The notes beneath the pieces were generated by a model. It did no database searches. It was not told where the DNA came from and saw only the letters and a program-made list of their open reading frames with translations. Positions 8,517 through 16,978 of a stretch of 46,135 nt of DNA are shown piece after piece. Positions within the stretch are counted from its first letter, which is position 1, and every line of letters begins with the position of its first letter. The stretch is from Candidatus Velthaea versatilis (GTDB lineage Bacteria > Vulcanimicrobiota > Vulcanimicrobiia > Vulcanimicrobiales > Vulcanimicrobiaceae): positions 1-46,135 of the forward strand of contig PLAE01000198.1 of assembly GCA_003134035.1 (NCBI GenBank), in the 5' to 3' direction. The position numbers and the translations under genes are program-made.

Positions 8517-9229
8517 GCCACCCCAGCGAACGCGCCGGTGTGGGGCCGCACGTGGGCGATCTGGCCGAACTCTATGCGCTGGGCGCGCTCGATCCGGAGC
8601 AGCGCGCCGACGTCGAAACGCACGTCGCGCAGTGCGCAGCGTGTTCGCGCGCGCTGGGCGCTGCCGAATCGACGGTTGCCGCGCTCGATGCGGCGTTCGT
8701 CCCCCGGCAGAAGCCGCCCGACCGGCTGGGACACCGCATCGCCGCCTCGGCCCGCGCTGCCCTTACGCCGACACCGCTGCGCACCGCACAACACGCGGCG
8801 CGCCCCGTTGCGAGCTGGTATGCGACGGCGGCTGCGCTCGTGCTCGCCGCCGGCGTCGGCGCCGGGGCACTCGCCGAGCATACCGCGGATGCACGCCAAG
8901 CGGCGCGCGACAGTACGATTCTCGCCACGCTCGCGACCTCGCATTTCAATCACACCACTTTTACGCCGCTTGTGGCGCGGGTGCCGGTAAGCAAAGTGCT
9001 GTACGCGCGCGACGGCGGGTGGTTCTACGTCGTGATCGACGGTGCGAGGTGCGGCTGCCGCGTCGTCGCGCACTCGGCGGCGGGCATGCGGGATCTCGGC
9101 AGTCCCGCTGCGCGCGGCGCAACGGCGACGCTCTTCGCGCAGGACGCCGCGCGCCCGAGGTTCATCGAACTCATCGACGCAGCGAATACCGTCATGGCAA
9201 AAGCAACGTTGATCTACCCACGGTCTTGA
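8513..9229 (+). CDS. Membrane anti-sigma factor with zinc-binding (ZAS) motif
   Basis: This 238-residue protein starts at ATG 8513 inside the sigma factor stop codon (ATGA overlap). The cytoplasmic N-terminus has the ZAS pattern His37-x3-Cys41-x2-Cys44 (HVAQCAAC), which binds the sigma factor in the RskA/ChrR class. A single membrane segment follows at about 103-122 (WYATAAALVLAAGVGAGALA), and the C-terminal roughly 115 residues lie outside and look like the anti-sigma-K type domain. It should hold the sigma factor inactive until a signal releases it. The stop TGA lies within a TTGACA hexamer that opens the next gene's leader. Confidence 0.88.
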   Translation: MSHPSERAGVGPHVGDLAELYALGALDPEQRADVETHVAQCAACSRALGAAESTVAALDAAFVPRQKPPDRLGHRIAASARAALTPTPLRTAQHAARPVASWYATAAALVLAAGVGAGALAEHTADARQAARDSTILATLATSHFNHTTFTPLVARVPVSKVLYARDGGWFYVVIDGARCGCRVVAHSAAGMRDLGSPAARGATATLFAQDAARPRFIELIDAANTVMAKATLIYPRS

Positions 9230-9357
9230 CATAACCGGAGGTGCATGCGCTATGGCAAGCACTCGAACCGCTCGACAAAGCTGCGACACCGCCGATAACT
9301 CAAAGAGTTGGATCAGCCCAAGGCTCATCCGCCGTCGATTACGGCGGAGGTGCGAAG
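9226..9357 (+). promoter_or_regulatory. Structured leader with short ORF and three consecutive hairpins before the CHASE-GGDEF gene
   Basis: A GGAGG (9237-9241) precedes a 17-codon ORF at 9245-9298 (MRYGKHSNRSTKLRHRR). Directly after come three hairpins: 9297-9309 (AACTC/GAGTT), 9310-9330 (GGAT-C-AGCC/GGCT-C-ATCC) and 9329-9347 (CCGCCGT/ACGGCGG). The last hairpin shares bases with the GGAGGT at 9346-9351 that I use as ribosome binding site of the GTG at 9358. A TTGACA at 9226-9231 could be a -35 box, in which case the short ORF would not be in the transcript. Function is inferred from layout only. Confidence 0.4.
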
Positions 9358-11058
9358 GTGCAGATTCGACGTTCGCGTACCGCCGTGCGACCTCGAAGGG
9401 CACCGCATACCATGCTTCCTCAAATCCGGGTGTTGCCTCGACGCTATACGGCCGTCGCCGTGGCGATGTTCGCCGGCATCCTGGCAACGATCGGCACCTA
9501 CTTGCTGGTCTGTTCGTGGGAATACCGGGTCACCCGGATCGATTTTGAAAGCAAAGCCAAGGGTTCGCTGCAAGTCCTCAATTCCGACCTGGGCGATGCG
9601 AGCACGTTTCTCTACACGCTGGCGGCCTTCATCGGTTCGAATCGTCGGCCGGTAACGGCGGATGAATTCGCGGATTTCTCCGCCGAACTGCATCGCCGCG
9701 TCGTCGGCTTGCGCGATACGGCGTGGGCGCCGCGAGTCGAACTCGCCAATCGTCCGGCATTCGAACGTGCCGCCCGCACCGATGCCAAGGGGTTCGCGAT
9801 TAAAGAGTTCGGGCCGCGCCGCGAACTCGTTCCCGCCGCAGCCCGGCCGCGTTATTACCCGATTCTGTACATCGAAGCTGGCGGGAAAAAGCGTGCGGTG
9901 CTCGGTTTCGACCTCATTTCCGACACGCACGTCGCGCGGACCGTTCTGCATGCCTTGCGGTTGGGCCGCCCGGCGGCGACGCCGCCGATGGATGTCCTTA
10001 CCGTCAAGCAGCGCGGCGCGGGCATTTTGAGCTACATGCCCGTGTATCACACTCGACCCCGAGCCGGCGAGAAAACTCGACCGGTGCTGGGATTCGTACT
10101 GGGCGTCTTCGATGTGCCCGTGCTCGTCGAACATATTTTGGCGAAGAACTCGGTCACGAGCGGGCTCGAACTTTACGTCTTCAACCCGCGCGCGCAGGGC
10201 GACCGGCGCGCGATTTACCGAACGCCGGAGCCCGGGCAGCCGGCGCCGGAAAGCCGGTTAATGCGCGGCATGTACTGGCAAAGCACGGTCCGCATCGTCG
10301 ATCAGCAGTTGGGCGTGATCGTGACCCCGGCCCGTGCCCCGACGTTCCTGAGCCGCAGCCTTTTCGGCCTGACGACGCTTACCGTCGGGTTGACGATGAC
10401 CACAATGGTCGTCACGTATTTGCTGATCTCGCTGCGGCGCACGCTCGAACTCGAAGCGCTGACCGCCAGCCTCGAAGCGACCACCGTCACGCTGCACGAA
10501 AAGATCGAACAGATCAAGACCATGTCGCGGCACGATGCGCTCACCGGGATGCCCAACCGGCGGCTCTTTCACGAGCGCATGGACGACGCCATCAGGCATT
10601 TTCGGCGCGGCGCGGCGTTTTCGTTGCTCTTTCTCGATCTCGACCGTTTCAAGGCCGTCAACGACACGCTCGGACATCGAACCGGCGACAGCCTCTTGTG
10701 CGAGGTCGCCCAGCGAATCGGCACGTGCATCCGCGAAGTCGACACCGCCGCCCGGCTGGGCGGTGACGAATTCGCGATCATCCTGGCCGGCGCGAGTCAA
10801 GAAGCGGATATCGCGATCGTCGCGCGCCGGCTGCTCGAGAGAATCGCCCAACCGTATGCGATCGACGGTCAGCAGATCAGCATCGGCGTCAGCATCGGCG
10901 CGGCGATCGTCGCGCATGACGTGACCGTCGATACGCTCGTGGCCGAGGCCGACCTCGCGATGTACCAAGCCAAAGAAGCCGGTCGCGGAACGTTCCGCTT
11001 GTTCGAAAAATCGCCGCGCTCGCCGAATGTCGACGAGCATCAGAGCCTGAGCCGATGA
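9358..11058 (+). CDS. Membrane CHASE-domain diguanylate cyclase (GGDEF)
   Basis: I choose GTG 9358 as start because a strong GGAGGT lies 7 bases upstream; ATG 9412 is an alternative without a good site. The 566-residue protein has a first membrane helix (YTAVAVAMFAGILATIGTYL), an extracytoplasmic CHASE sensor with its usual AFIGSNRRPVTADEFADF segment, a second membrane helix (TLTVGLTMTTMVVTYLLI), a short coiled linker and a GGDEF domain. The active site is intact (GGDEF at 468-472), and an allosteric I-site REVD lies exactly five residues before it, so it should make c-di-GMP and be product-inhibited. Metal and substrate motifs LFLDLDRFKAVNDTLGH are present. No EAL domain is attached. The leader before it is unusually structured. 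Confidence 0.9.
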   Translation: MQIRRSRTAVRPRRAPHTMLPQIRVLPRRYTAVAVAMFAGILATIGTYLLVCSWEYRVTRIDFESKAKGSLQVLNSDLGDASTFLYTLAAFIGSNRRPVTADEFADFSAELHRRVVGLRDTAWAPRVELANRPAFERAARTDAKGFAIKEFGPRRELVPAAARPRYYPILYIEAGGKKRAVLGFDLISDTHVARTVLHALRLGRPAATPPMDVLTVKQRGAGILSYMPVYHTRPRAGEKTRPVLGFVLGVFDVPVLVEHILAKNSVTSGLELYVFNPRAQGDRRAIYRTPEPGQPAPESRLMRGMYWQSTVRIVDQQLGVIVTPARAPTFLSRSLFGLTTLTVGLTMTTMVVTYLLISLRRTLELEALTASLEATTVTLHEKIEQIKTMSRHDALTGMPNRRLFHERMDDAIRHFRRGAAFSLLFLDLDRFKAVNDTLGHRTGDSLLCEVAQRIGTCIREVDTAARLGGDEFAIILAGASQEADIAIVARRLLERIAQPYAIDGQQISIGVSIGAAIVAHDVTVDTLVAEADLAMYQAKEAGRGTFRLFEKSPRSPNVDEHQSLSR

Positions 11059-11932
11059 CAGCTTGCCCGTGGCGGCCGCTTCTCTGGTCGAGCGCATAGA
11101 CGGGAGCACGATGATATTCGTCGGGTTGCCAAGTGCTGCTCACGGAGAAAATGCCGACGATGGGAGAACGGCGATAGCACTCGCCCCTTTTAAAATACCG
11201 GTGAAGAACGGCGCCATACTGGCTCTGCGGTCCGCACGTCGTACCGCAGGAAGCACCCAAAGCGGCATACCGTGCGGCGGGCATCGAACGACAAGCGCGG
11301 CGTGGCGATGGTAATCGTCGCGGCCGGCCATAATTCGCTTCAAGAACTTCGACGCTTGCGCATTCCAACTCTAATGAGTAGCCAGTGCTTACCCTCTAAG
11401 GCGGCGTAGCTTCAATTAACGATCCACCCTTTGGCCTTTCAATTAACGTCATGTTGTAGACGTCCTGGCCTCACCAGATATTTGCCGCGGCGAGCCTTCC
11501 GCGTGTGACTGGTTAACTTCGGTAAAGACGTTTTCCAACAAGCCAGCTTGCGGGCACATCCGGGGTCGAAAATCGAGCGCGTCCAATGCATGTTTGGATG
11601 ACCGGCTTGCCGCCGCCGAGCCTCATGGAACGGTTCGCCCCGCGACCGCGCGGCGCGCCAGGCCAATGGATAATAGAGCGGCTTGGACTTTTCGTTTGCT
11701 TAGGTGCATAAGCGTTTCTTTCCGAATCGCATCCCGGGGTTGGTCTCTAAGGGCGTGGGCTATTAGTCACTTTTTCGCCTCAGGAATTCGCCCACATACT
11801 TAACCGATCACGTTCCTTGCTACGAATGTATCAGTAATTTCTCGAACCGCTACGTTTCGGCATTTCTTGCGGACCGGTAAGCTGACGTTTTACCGTCGAC
11901 GCAGCCCGGAACGTTGACTCATCGGAGTTGTC
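11059..11932. other. Gene-poor stretch of 874 bp
   Basis: No open frame here has convincing protein character. Frames on both strands are short, arginine-rich and overlapping. AT content is higher from about 11360 to 11930. The stretch holds a direct repeat (11411-11448, listed separately) and ends in a good Shine-Dalgarno sequence for the gene at 11933. Its length and changed composition could mark the edge of an acquired segment. Confidence 0.5.
11411..11448. repeat. Two copies of TTCAATTAACG, 27 bp apart
   Basis: Identical 11-bp direct repeats lie at 11411-11421 and 11438-11448, start to start 27 bp. They stand out because they are AT-rich in a GC-rich genome and lie in a gene-free stretch. 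They could be regulator binding sites or a trace of recombination. Confidence 0.6.
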
Positions 11933-13138
11933 ATGAATTCGCTGTCGTTGAACCAAATTCTCGATATCGCGATCGTCCTATGCGCCATCTACGCTGCGCT
12001 GAGTACGATTTGCTCGTGGCTTCAAGAATGGATCGCAGCGCGGCTCGCGCTTCGTGGGTGGGCGTTGTTCCGCGGCGTGCTCCAAATTGCCGGTGGTGAT
12101 CAGCAGATCGCCGCGGAGATCTTCAATCATCCGCTCATCAACAACACCTCACCTAAACCCAACGCGACAATTGCCACGCCGGGCGTCGAATCTGGGCGGT
12201 CGACACTCGAGCAACTCAAACAATTCGCTAACGTCATCCGTAGTGGTCCTCCGTCGTACATCGATGCGCGAAACTTCTCGTCGTGCTTCTGGCAGGTCTT
12301 GGCGCAGCGCGCTTGCGCACCAGCCAATGTACCGAACGGTGACGCAAAACCGGCGCCACCCATAGGTGGACCTGGTCTGGAAAATGGACCTGCCTTGGGC
12401 ACGGTACCCCGCGGGAGCATGGGATTGGCTTCATCGTCCGGCTCACAAAATACCGGAGTTGCCGTACTCACGCGGCCCGACGTCACGACATCAGCCGGTG
12501 CGGCTGTCGCCAGTGAGCTGGACCAAGCCTTGGTTCTCGCAAATCCAAAGAAGATCATGACCGCGCTTCGCAGCGTCGTGGGCAGCATGACGGACGTACC
12601 AAGCCTGCAGAAGCCACTGCTGGCGCTCTTGGCAACCGCCGATGACGACTACGACAAACTTCTAAGCGCGACCGACAGTTGGTTTAACGCTCAGATGGAT
12701 CGCGTCTCCGGCTGGTATCGGCGGCGGACGACGACCGTCATGTGCGTGATCGCGTTGATTGTCGTCTCTCTTTCCGGAATCAACACCCCGAACGTTGTTA
12801 AGATCTTATCTGAAACCGACCCGGCGACGAGGCAGAAACTCGTCGCCGCCGCGGAATCGGCGCCACGCACGAGTGCACCAACATCAGCATCCAGCGCCGA
12901 CAAAGCCGCTGCCAAAAACCTCCCGTTCGATCTCACGACGTTTACTCACCCCAATCCGCGCTTCTGGGAGAATTGGCAAAAAGACTTTCCGGGTCTCGCC
13001 CTGACGTGGCTCGCCGTCTGGCTTGGAGGACCATTCTGGTTCGACGCCCTGTCGTCTCTCGCCAACGTCCGCTCCGCCGGCCGCAAACCCCAACGCACCG
13101 ATGACTCTACTTCGTCGACCGTACTCAACGCGAGCTGA
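11933..13138 (+). CDS. Membrane protein of unknown function upstream of lipase-protease
   Basis: This 401-residue protein starts at ATG 11933 with GGAG five bases upstream. It has a first membrane helix near the N-terminus (ILDIAIVLCAIYAALSTI), a long Pro/Gly/Ser-rich middle, a second helix (TTVMCVIALIVVSLSG) at about 265-282, another Ala/Ser-rich linker, and a third hydrophobic segment (LALTWLAVWLGGPFWFDAL) followed by SLANVRSAGRKP. That closing segment resembles a motif I have seen in uncharacterised bacterial membrane proteins, but I cannot name a family. No catalytic motif is visible. Base use is less GC-biased than in the genes at 1-9 kb. It lies 382 bp before the lipase-protease gene on the same strand, so cotranscription is possible but unproven. 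Confidence 0.75.
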   Translation: MNSLSLNQILDIAIVLCAIYAALSTICSWLQEWIAARLALRGWALFRGVLQIAGGDQQIAAEIFNHPLINNTSPKPNATIATPGVESGRSTLEQLKQFANVIRSGPPSYIDARNFSSCFWQVLAQRACAPANVPNGDAKPAPPIGGPGLENGPALGTVPRGSMGLASSSGSQNTGVAVLTRPDVTTSAGAAVASELDQALVLANPKKIMTALRSVVGSMTDVPSLQKPLLALLATADDDYDKLLSATDSWFNAQMDRVSGWYRRRTTTVMCVIALIVVSLSGINTPNVVKILSETDPATRQKLVAAAESAPRTSAPTSASSADKAAAKNLPFDLTTFTHPNPRFWENWQKDFPGLALTWLAVWLGGPFWFDALSSLANVRSAGRKPQRTDDSTSSTVLNAS

Positions 13139-13520
13139 ACGAGAACGAACTCGACCGATTCGAATCCACCACCGCAACACCGTGCATCTGCTTTCCGTCA
13201 GATCGACGACTGAGGCGTGAAAACCGACAACGGCGACGAAACGGCGGATTTGAATCAAGCAGCTTCGGTTCACTTCCTCGTTGCCGGTAAGGGCGACCTC
13301 GCTCCGTCGATTGTGCAGCTCATCGCGCTCGTGTACCGGCGCAAACGTTCTCCCGACGATCGCGCATAAGACGACCTCGATCCCGATCTCTCGTAATGAC
13401 GGCGGCAACATCGGCAAGAAACGACGTCAGCGTTCCCCAACTCGCTGCCACTTCACCGAAGCGCCGCCGAAGTCTCCAACCGTTTTTCAGCAATCACCGC
13501 GTTCAACGAAAGGGAAAGCC
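13139..13520 (+). other. 382-bp gap before the lipase-protease gene
   Basis: I see no gene with good support. A 50-codon frame from GTG 13217 to 13369 (MKTDNGDETADLNQ start, later FLVAGKGDLAPSIVQLIALV) has acceptable composition but no proper ribosome binding site. The lipase-protease frame is also open from 13281, but those first 80 codons look non-coding. A usable AGGGA precedes the ATG at 13521. Confidence 0.4.
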
Positions 13521-15626
13521 ATGGCAACGTTCGATCCTGTCGAAGCATCCGGATATGGCGCATTTATCGAGGCGGCATATGACGCATACGCCCCGGACGC
13601 GACGGATTCTGATCCGTTACGGCCGATCGTACCGCTGCCCGCCGGCTGGACCACGGCCGCGTGGGTCACCATGCAAGACTTTCCGCCGATTGGTGCGCCG
13701 GTCGAGCGATTTTACGGCTATGTCGCAACGGAGGACCGCGGCCCCGGCGTTGTCTTGGCGATTCGAGGGACGGTCGGATGGATGGAATGGTATGATGATT
13801 TCATCGTCACTTTCCAACCGTTCAAGTCTGGTGCCAAACCTTACGGTCAGGTGTCGACCGGATTTGCGCGTATCTATTCGACGCTTCGCGTTTACGACGT
13901 GAAGACACCAGCGGCTGCGGTAAACGCCGGCGAGGCGTACTTTATCGATAAATCACGGCCGACGCAAACGCCGACCCCATCATTTTCTGCCGCCGTTGCC
14001 AAAGTCATCGCCGATCGGCGACCACGCGGCGCGAGCGAAGCTGTCGCTCCGACGTTCGTTGTCGGCCATAGCCTTGGCGCCGCGCTGGTCACCCTCTATG
14101 CGCTAGAAAACGCCGTCGAACAGCACCTTGGCCAAGCCATCGTCTATACGTTTGCGTCACCTCGTGTCGGCGATGCTGACTTCGTCGCCGCGTATAATCG
14201 ATGGGTTCCGACGACCTGGCGCATCGTGAACGCCGCCGATATCGTCCCGAAAGCACCCTTCGAGCTCATGGGGTATGCCCACGTCAATGAGTTAATACCG
14301 TTCGACTCGACTGGGAGGGTAAAAACATCGCCGGCGTGTGCACACGCAATGAGCACCTATCGCTATCTCCTCGACGGGACCACCGATCGTGGAACGTGCG
14401 CACCGGCGGCTGCCGATGAGGTCCTGCTCACAACTGTTTCGAGCGTGCCCGTGGCAACCGACCCGCGAGTGGGGTTGACCAAGCCCGCATCGACCGTCCA
14501 ACTCAGCGACTTGTCACCCGCCGCGGTCGCTGACGCACGCGCGACGGTCGCAACGAGCAGCGCTATGCGCGCTGTGCCGACTGCGCGACTCATGGCGCTT
14601 AATAGTGCCCAAGGAAAGCCGACGGCGCTCGACTACGAGCGGATCATGCATATACAAAACGACCTGCTTGATCTCAACTGGTTCGATCGGGGCACGATGG
14701 CGGCAAAGTCCGTCGGTCGGGTTATCCTGCGCGATGACAGCCAGCGCGAAGCCGGCTTTGCCACCGGCTTCCTCGTCGCGCCAGGCGTGCTGCTCACGAA
14801 CAACCACGTACTTGGCGATGCCGATGCCGCCGCGACCGCATTGGTCGAGTTCGACTACGAGTTTGACGTCGCAGGCAACCCCAAGCCAACGGCACGTTTC
14901 GCCCTCGCGCCAGATCGCTTTTTCTTCACGAGCCCAAGCGACGACTTCGACTTCTCCCTCGTCGCCGTCGCTGACCTCGATCCAGCAACGGAACGTTCCA
15001 TCGCGGAGTTCGCGTGGCTGCGTCTTAACCCGAATACGGGCAAGATCAACGTCGGTGAGATGGTGACGATCATCCAGCACCCCTCTGGGCTCCCCAAAGA
15101 GGTTGCAGCGCGGGAAAACCAACTGCTCAAGATCGCGGACAAAACGCTCCTCTACGCAACCGATACCGCTCCGGGTTCGTCCGGTTCTCCCGTCTTCAAC
15201 GACTCATGGCAAGTCGTCGCACTGCACCACTCCGGTGTTCCGGCGACCGACGCCGCCGGCCGGTGGCTGGGACCCGACGGGAATCCGGCACCGCCGAATC
15301 CCTCGGACGCACAGGTCAAATGGCTCGGCAACGAAGGGATTCGGGTCAGCCAAATCGTGTCGTGCCTGACGTCCCAGCCGCCCCATCCGGTGCGCGACCT
15401 CGTCTTGGCGATCGCGAACGGCCAAGCTCCAGCGACCACCACAGGTACCAAACCTCAAGCCGCGCTGGTCTCTGCGGGGACGCTGCTCCCGCCACACGCA
15501 AATGGAACACCGACGCCACAGCAAGACCAGCCCTTACGCGTTCCAACGTTCCATGATGAGTCCGTCGTGCGCCGACTTCCAGACGGCGGAATTGAAGTTG
15601 CCGTTTCAATTCGCGGGCTCTCGTAG
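13521..15626 (+). CDS. Class-3 lipase fused to trypsin-like serine protease
   Basis: This 701-residue protein starts at ATG 13521. There is no signal peptide or membrane segment, so it is probably cytosolic. The N-terminal half is an alpha/beta-hydrolase of the class-3 lipase type: LAIRGTVGWMEWYDDF, nucleophile elbow GHSLG with Ser184, TFASPRVGDADFV, then Asp240 (NAADIVPKAP) and His275 (CAHAMSTY) as the likely triad. The second half is a chymotrypsin-fold protease of the V8/glutamyl-endopeptidase style: ATGFLVAPGVLLTNNHV with His429, DFDFSLVAV with Asp477 and GSSGSPVF with Ser554, followed by VALHHSGV. Both active sites look complete. The two activities in one chain are unusual and could reflect a self-processing or protease-activated lipase. 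A terminator lies 166 bp downstream. Confidence 0.88.
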   Translation: MATFDPVEASGYGAFIEAAYDAYAPDATDSDPLRPIVPLPAGWTTAAWVTMQDFPPIGAPVERFYGYVATEDRGPGVVLAIRGTVGWMEWYDDFIVTFQPFKSGAKPYGQVSTGFARIYSTLRVYDVKTPAAAVNAGEAYFIDKSRPTQTPTPSFSAAVAKVIADRRPRGASEAVAPTFVVGHSLGAALVTLYALENAVEQHLGQAIVYTFASPRVGDADFVAAYNRWVPTTWRIVNAADIVPKAPFELMGYAHVNELIPFDSTGRVKTSPACAHAMSTYRYLLDGTTDRGTCAPAAADEVLLTTVSSVPVATDPRVGLTKPASTVQLSDLSPAAVADARATVATSSAMRAVPTARLMALNSAQGKPTALDYERIMHIQNDLLDLNWFDRGTMAAKSVGRVILRDDSQREAGFATGFLVAPGVLLTNNHVLGDADAAATALVEFDYEFDVAGNPKPTARFALAPDRFFFTSPSDDFDFSLVAVADLDPATERSIAEFAWLRLNPNTGKINVGEMVTIIQHPSGLPKEVAARENQLLKIADKTLLYATDTAPGSSGSPVFNDSWQVVALHHSGVPATDAAGRWLGPDGNPAPPNPSDAQVKWLGNEGIRVSQIVSCLTSQPPHPVRDLVLAIANGQAPATTTGTKPQAALVSAGTLLPPHANGTPTPQQDQPLRVPTFHDESVVRRLPDGGIEVAVSIRGLS

Positions 15627-15792
15627 TGCCTCAGCTTACCTCCACTGACTGACGAACAGGAAGATTTCCGCTCATCATGCAAGCGCAAAGCGAGTAAATG
15701 CGAAGCCGGTCATGTTGGAGCGGCACGGCTCTGCGCAGTCAGAAAAGCGCCGAAAGTGGGATTCGGTGAGCCTCATCGAGGTTGCCGCCGAG

Positions 15793-15812
15793 TGCCGAGT
15801 ATCGGCATTTTT
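15793..15812 (+). terminator. Intrinsic terminator after lipase-protease gene
   Basis: A perfect 6-bp stem (TGCCGA, loop GTA, TCGGCA) is followed by TTTTT. It faces the plus strand and lies between the lipase-protease gene and the convergent catalase-like gene. Confidence 0.7.
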
Positions 15813-15841
15813 AGAGTAACGTTAGCGACCCAGCCCGGTTA

Positions 15842-16882
15842 TTACGGCTCCGTATACTCGACTGCGTTCATTTCGTGTCGCACTCGACTCACATGCTCGT
15901 AAATAATCTTCCGTAAGCGATTCGTTACTCCAAGCGGTCGATGCTCGGGCAACGCGTGCCACGGGCTAAACGCGATGTCCTCGGCAAACTGATTCTGCTC
16001 TGGTGTGTCAAAAGTTTGGCTCGGAATATGGATCGTTGCAACCTCATAAAAGGGCGCGTCCTGCTCTTTCCATTCGTTCATCGAGTCTTCGACGCTCTGC
16101 GTATCGAGGGTTCTCGGTTGAAGACGAAAGGTCATGGTTGCGCCACCGTTCGCGAGGGTGGCGCCTAGTGCTGCTCGCAAATAGTCCGGACCCCGATCGG
16201 CCGGCAGCGGATCAATCACGTCTGAGGTGGGGGTGACCTTGTACTTGACGGCCTGTCGCTCCGAACCGATCCCTAATTGATAGGGAACTGCTGACCAGTA
16301 GGTGGTCTGCAGCGGATTCGAAATGATATTGCTATTTAGCTTCGCCGCAATGAGCGACCCTTTTACGCCCAGCGTGAACGCTTCGCTTACCTTGCTCCAG
16401 AAGTTCGCGCTACCGGTTTCGGTAACAAGCGCAAGATAGTTCTGCGGCTTGTCGATGAAGAAAACCGGAGAACTAAACAGTATGAAGTCTTGTGTCGTAG
16501 CGTTTGGCTCGCTCTCGACAAGCTTTTGTCCCGGAACATTGAGCAATTTGATTGCCATCCCGCGACCGTCTCCGTCCCGGTCATCATCCAGCAGCCCGTT
16601 GGAAAAGCGGATCCACGCCTCATAGCTCTTCCTTGCCGCGAACACTCCCTTCGCCAACTCGTCGGGTATGTCGGCGCTTACGCGAAATTCTGCCTTCACA
16701 ATCCCATGCGCCTTCGGGTGCGCATCGCGGCGCGCGTGGCCCGGCTGGTATTTGGTGCGGAGGAATCCTTCGATCGCGCGCGCGATCTCGCCGGCTAAGG
16801 CCGGCTCATTCGGCCACAGCCTCTCACCCAACGTCTCGTCGATATCGCTATACGGCAGATCAGCGTCGATGTTCATCGGCAT
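15842..16882 (-). CDS. Catalase-fold haem protein (small catalase-family)
   Basis: This 346-residue protein starts at ATG 16882 (a second ATG lies two codons later). It matches the short catalase-related family: an N-terminal stretch with KAHGIVKAEFRV carrying the distal His, AWIRFSNG, DGRGMAIKLLNVPG, TQDFILFSSPVFFI, and near the end FSPWHALPEHRPLG followed by NRLRKIIYEHVSRVR, the family's hallmark C-terminus. It lacks the C-terminal part of full catalases. Relatives include peroxidases and allene-oxide-synthase-like enzymes, so both peroxide removal and fatty-acid hydroperoxide chemistry are possible. It lies 96 bp downstream of the STAND regulator gene in the same direction and probably shares its transcript. 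Confidence 0.87.
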   Translation of the reverse strand: MPMNIDADLPYSDIDETLGERLWPNEPALAGEIARAIEGFLRTKYQPGHARRDAHPKAHGIVKAEFRVSADIPDELAKGVFAARKSYEAWIRFSNGLLDDDRDGDGRGMAIKLLNVPGQKLVESEPNATTQDFILFSSPVFFIDKPQNYLALVTETGSANFWSKVSEAFTLGVKGSLIAAKLNSNIISNPLQTTYWSAVPYQLGIGSERQAVKYKVTPTSDVIDPLPADRGPDYLRAALGATLANGGATMTFRLQPRTLDTQSVEDSMNEWKEQDAPFYEVATIHIPSQTFDTPEQNQFAEDIAFSPWHALPEHRPLGVTNRLRKIIYEHVSRVRHEMNAVEYTEP

Positions 16883-16978
16883 GGACGTCCCCTCGTTAAC
16901 GCGTGCAGAGTCTTCGACGCCAACGGACCGTTCCTGAACCGTTTCGAGTGGAACGTCACGGTCGGAAATCGTCGCGAT

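Noticed and set aside
9297-9347. Known c-di-GMP riboswitch before the cyclase
   Set aside because: The hairpin order and loops do not show the tetraloop-receptor and conserved core I would expect, so I report only an unclassified leader.
9241-9357. Reading the diguanylate cyclase from GTG 9241 (605 residues)
   Set aside because: The added 39 residues look unlike a CHASE-protein N-terminus, and a better ribosome binding site serves GTG 9358. The three hairpins also argue that this part is untranslated in that frame.
13217-13369. 50-codon ORF between the membrane protein and lipase-protease genes
   Set aside because: The only purine-rich site is one base from the GTG. Composition is acceptable but no family is recognisable, so I only mention it in the gap entry.
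13281-13520. 80 extra N-terminal residues for the lipase-protease
   Set aside because: The residues are basic, low in hydrophobic pattern and precede a proper start with ribosome binding site at 13521.
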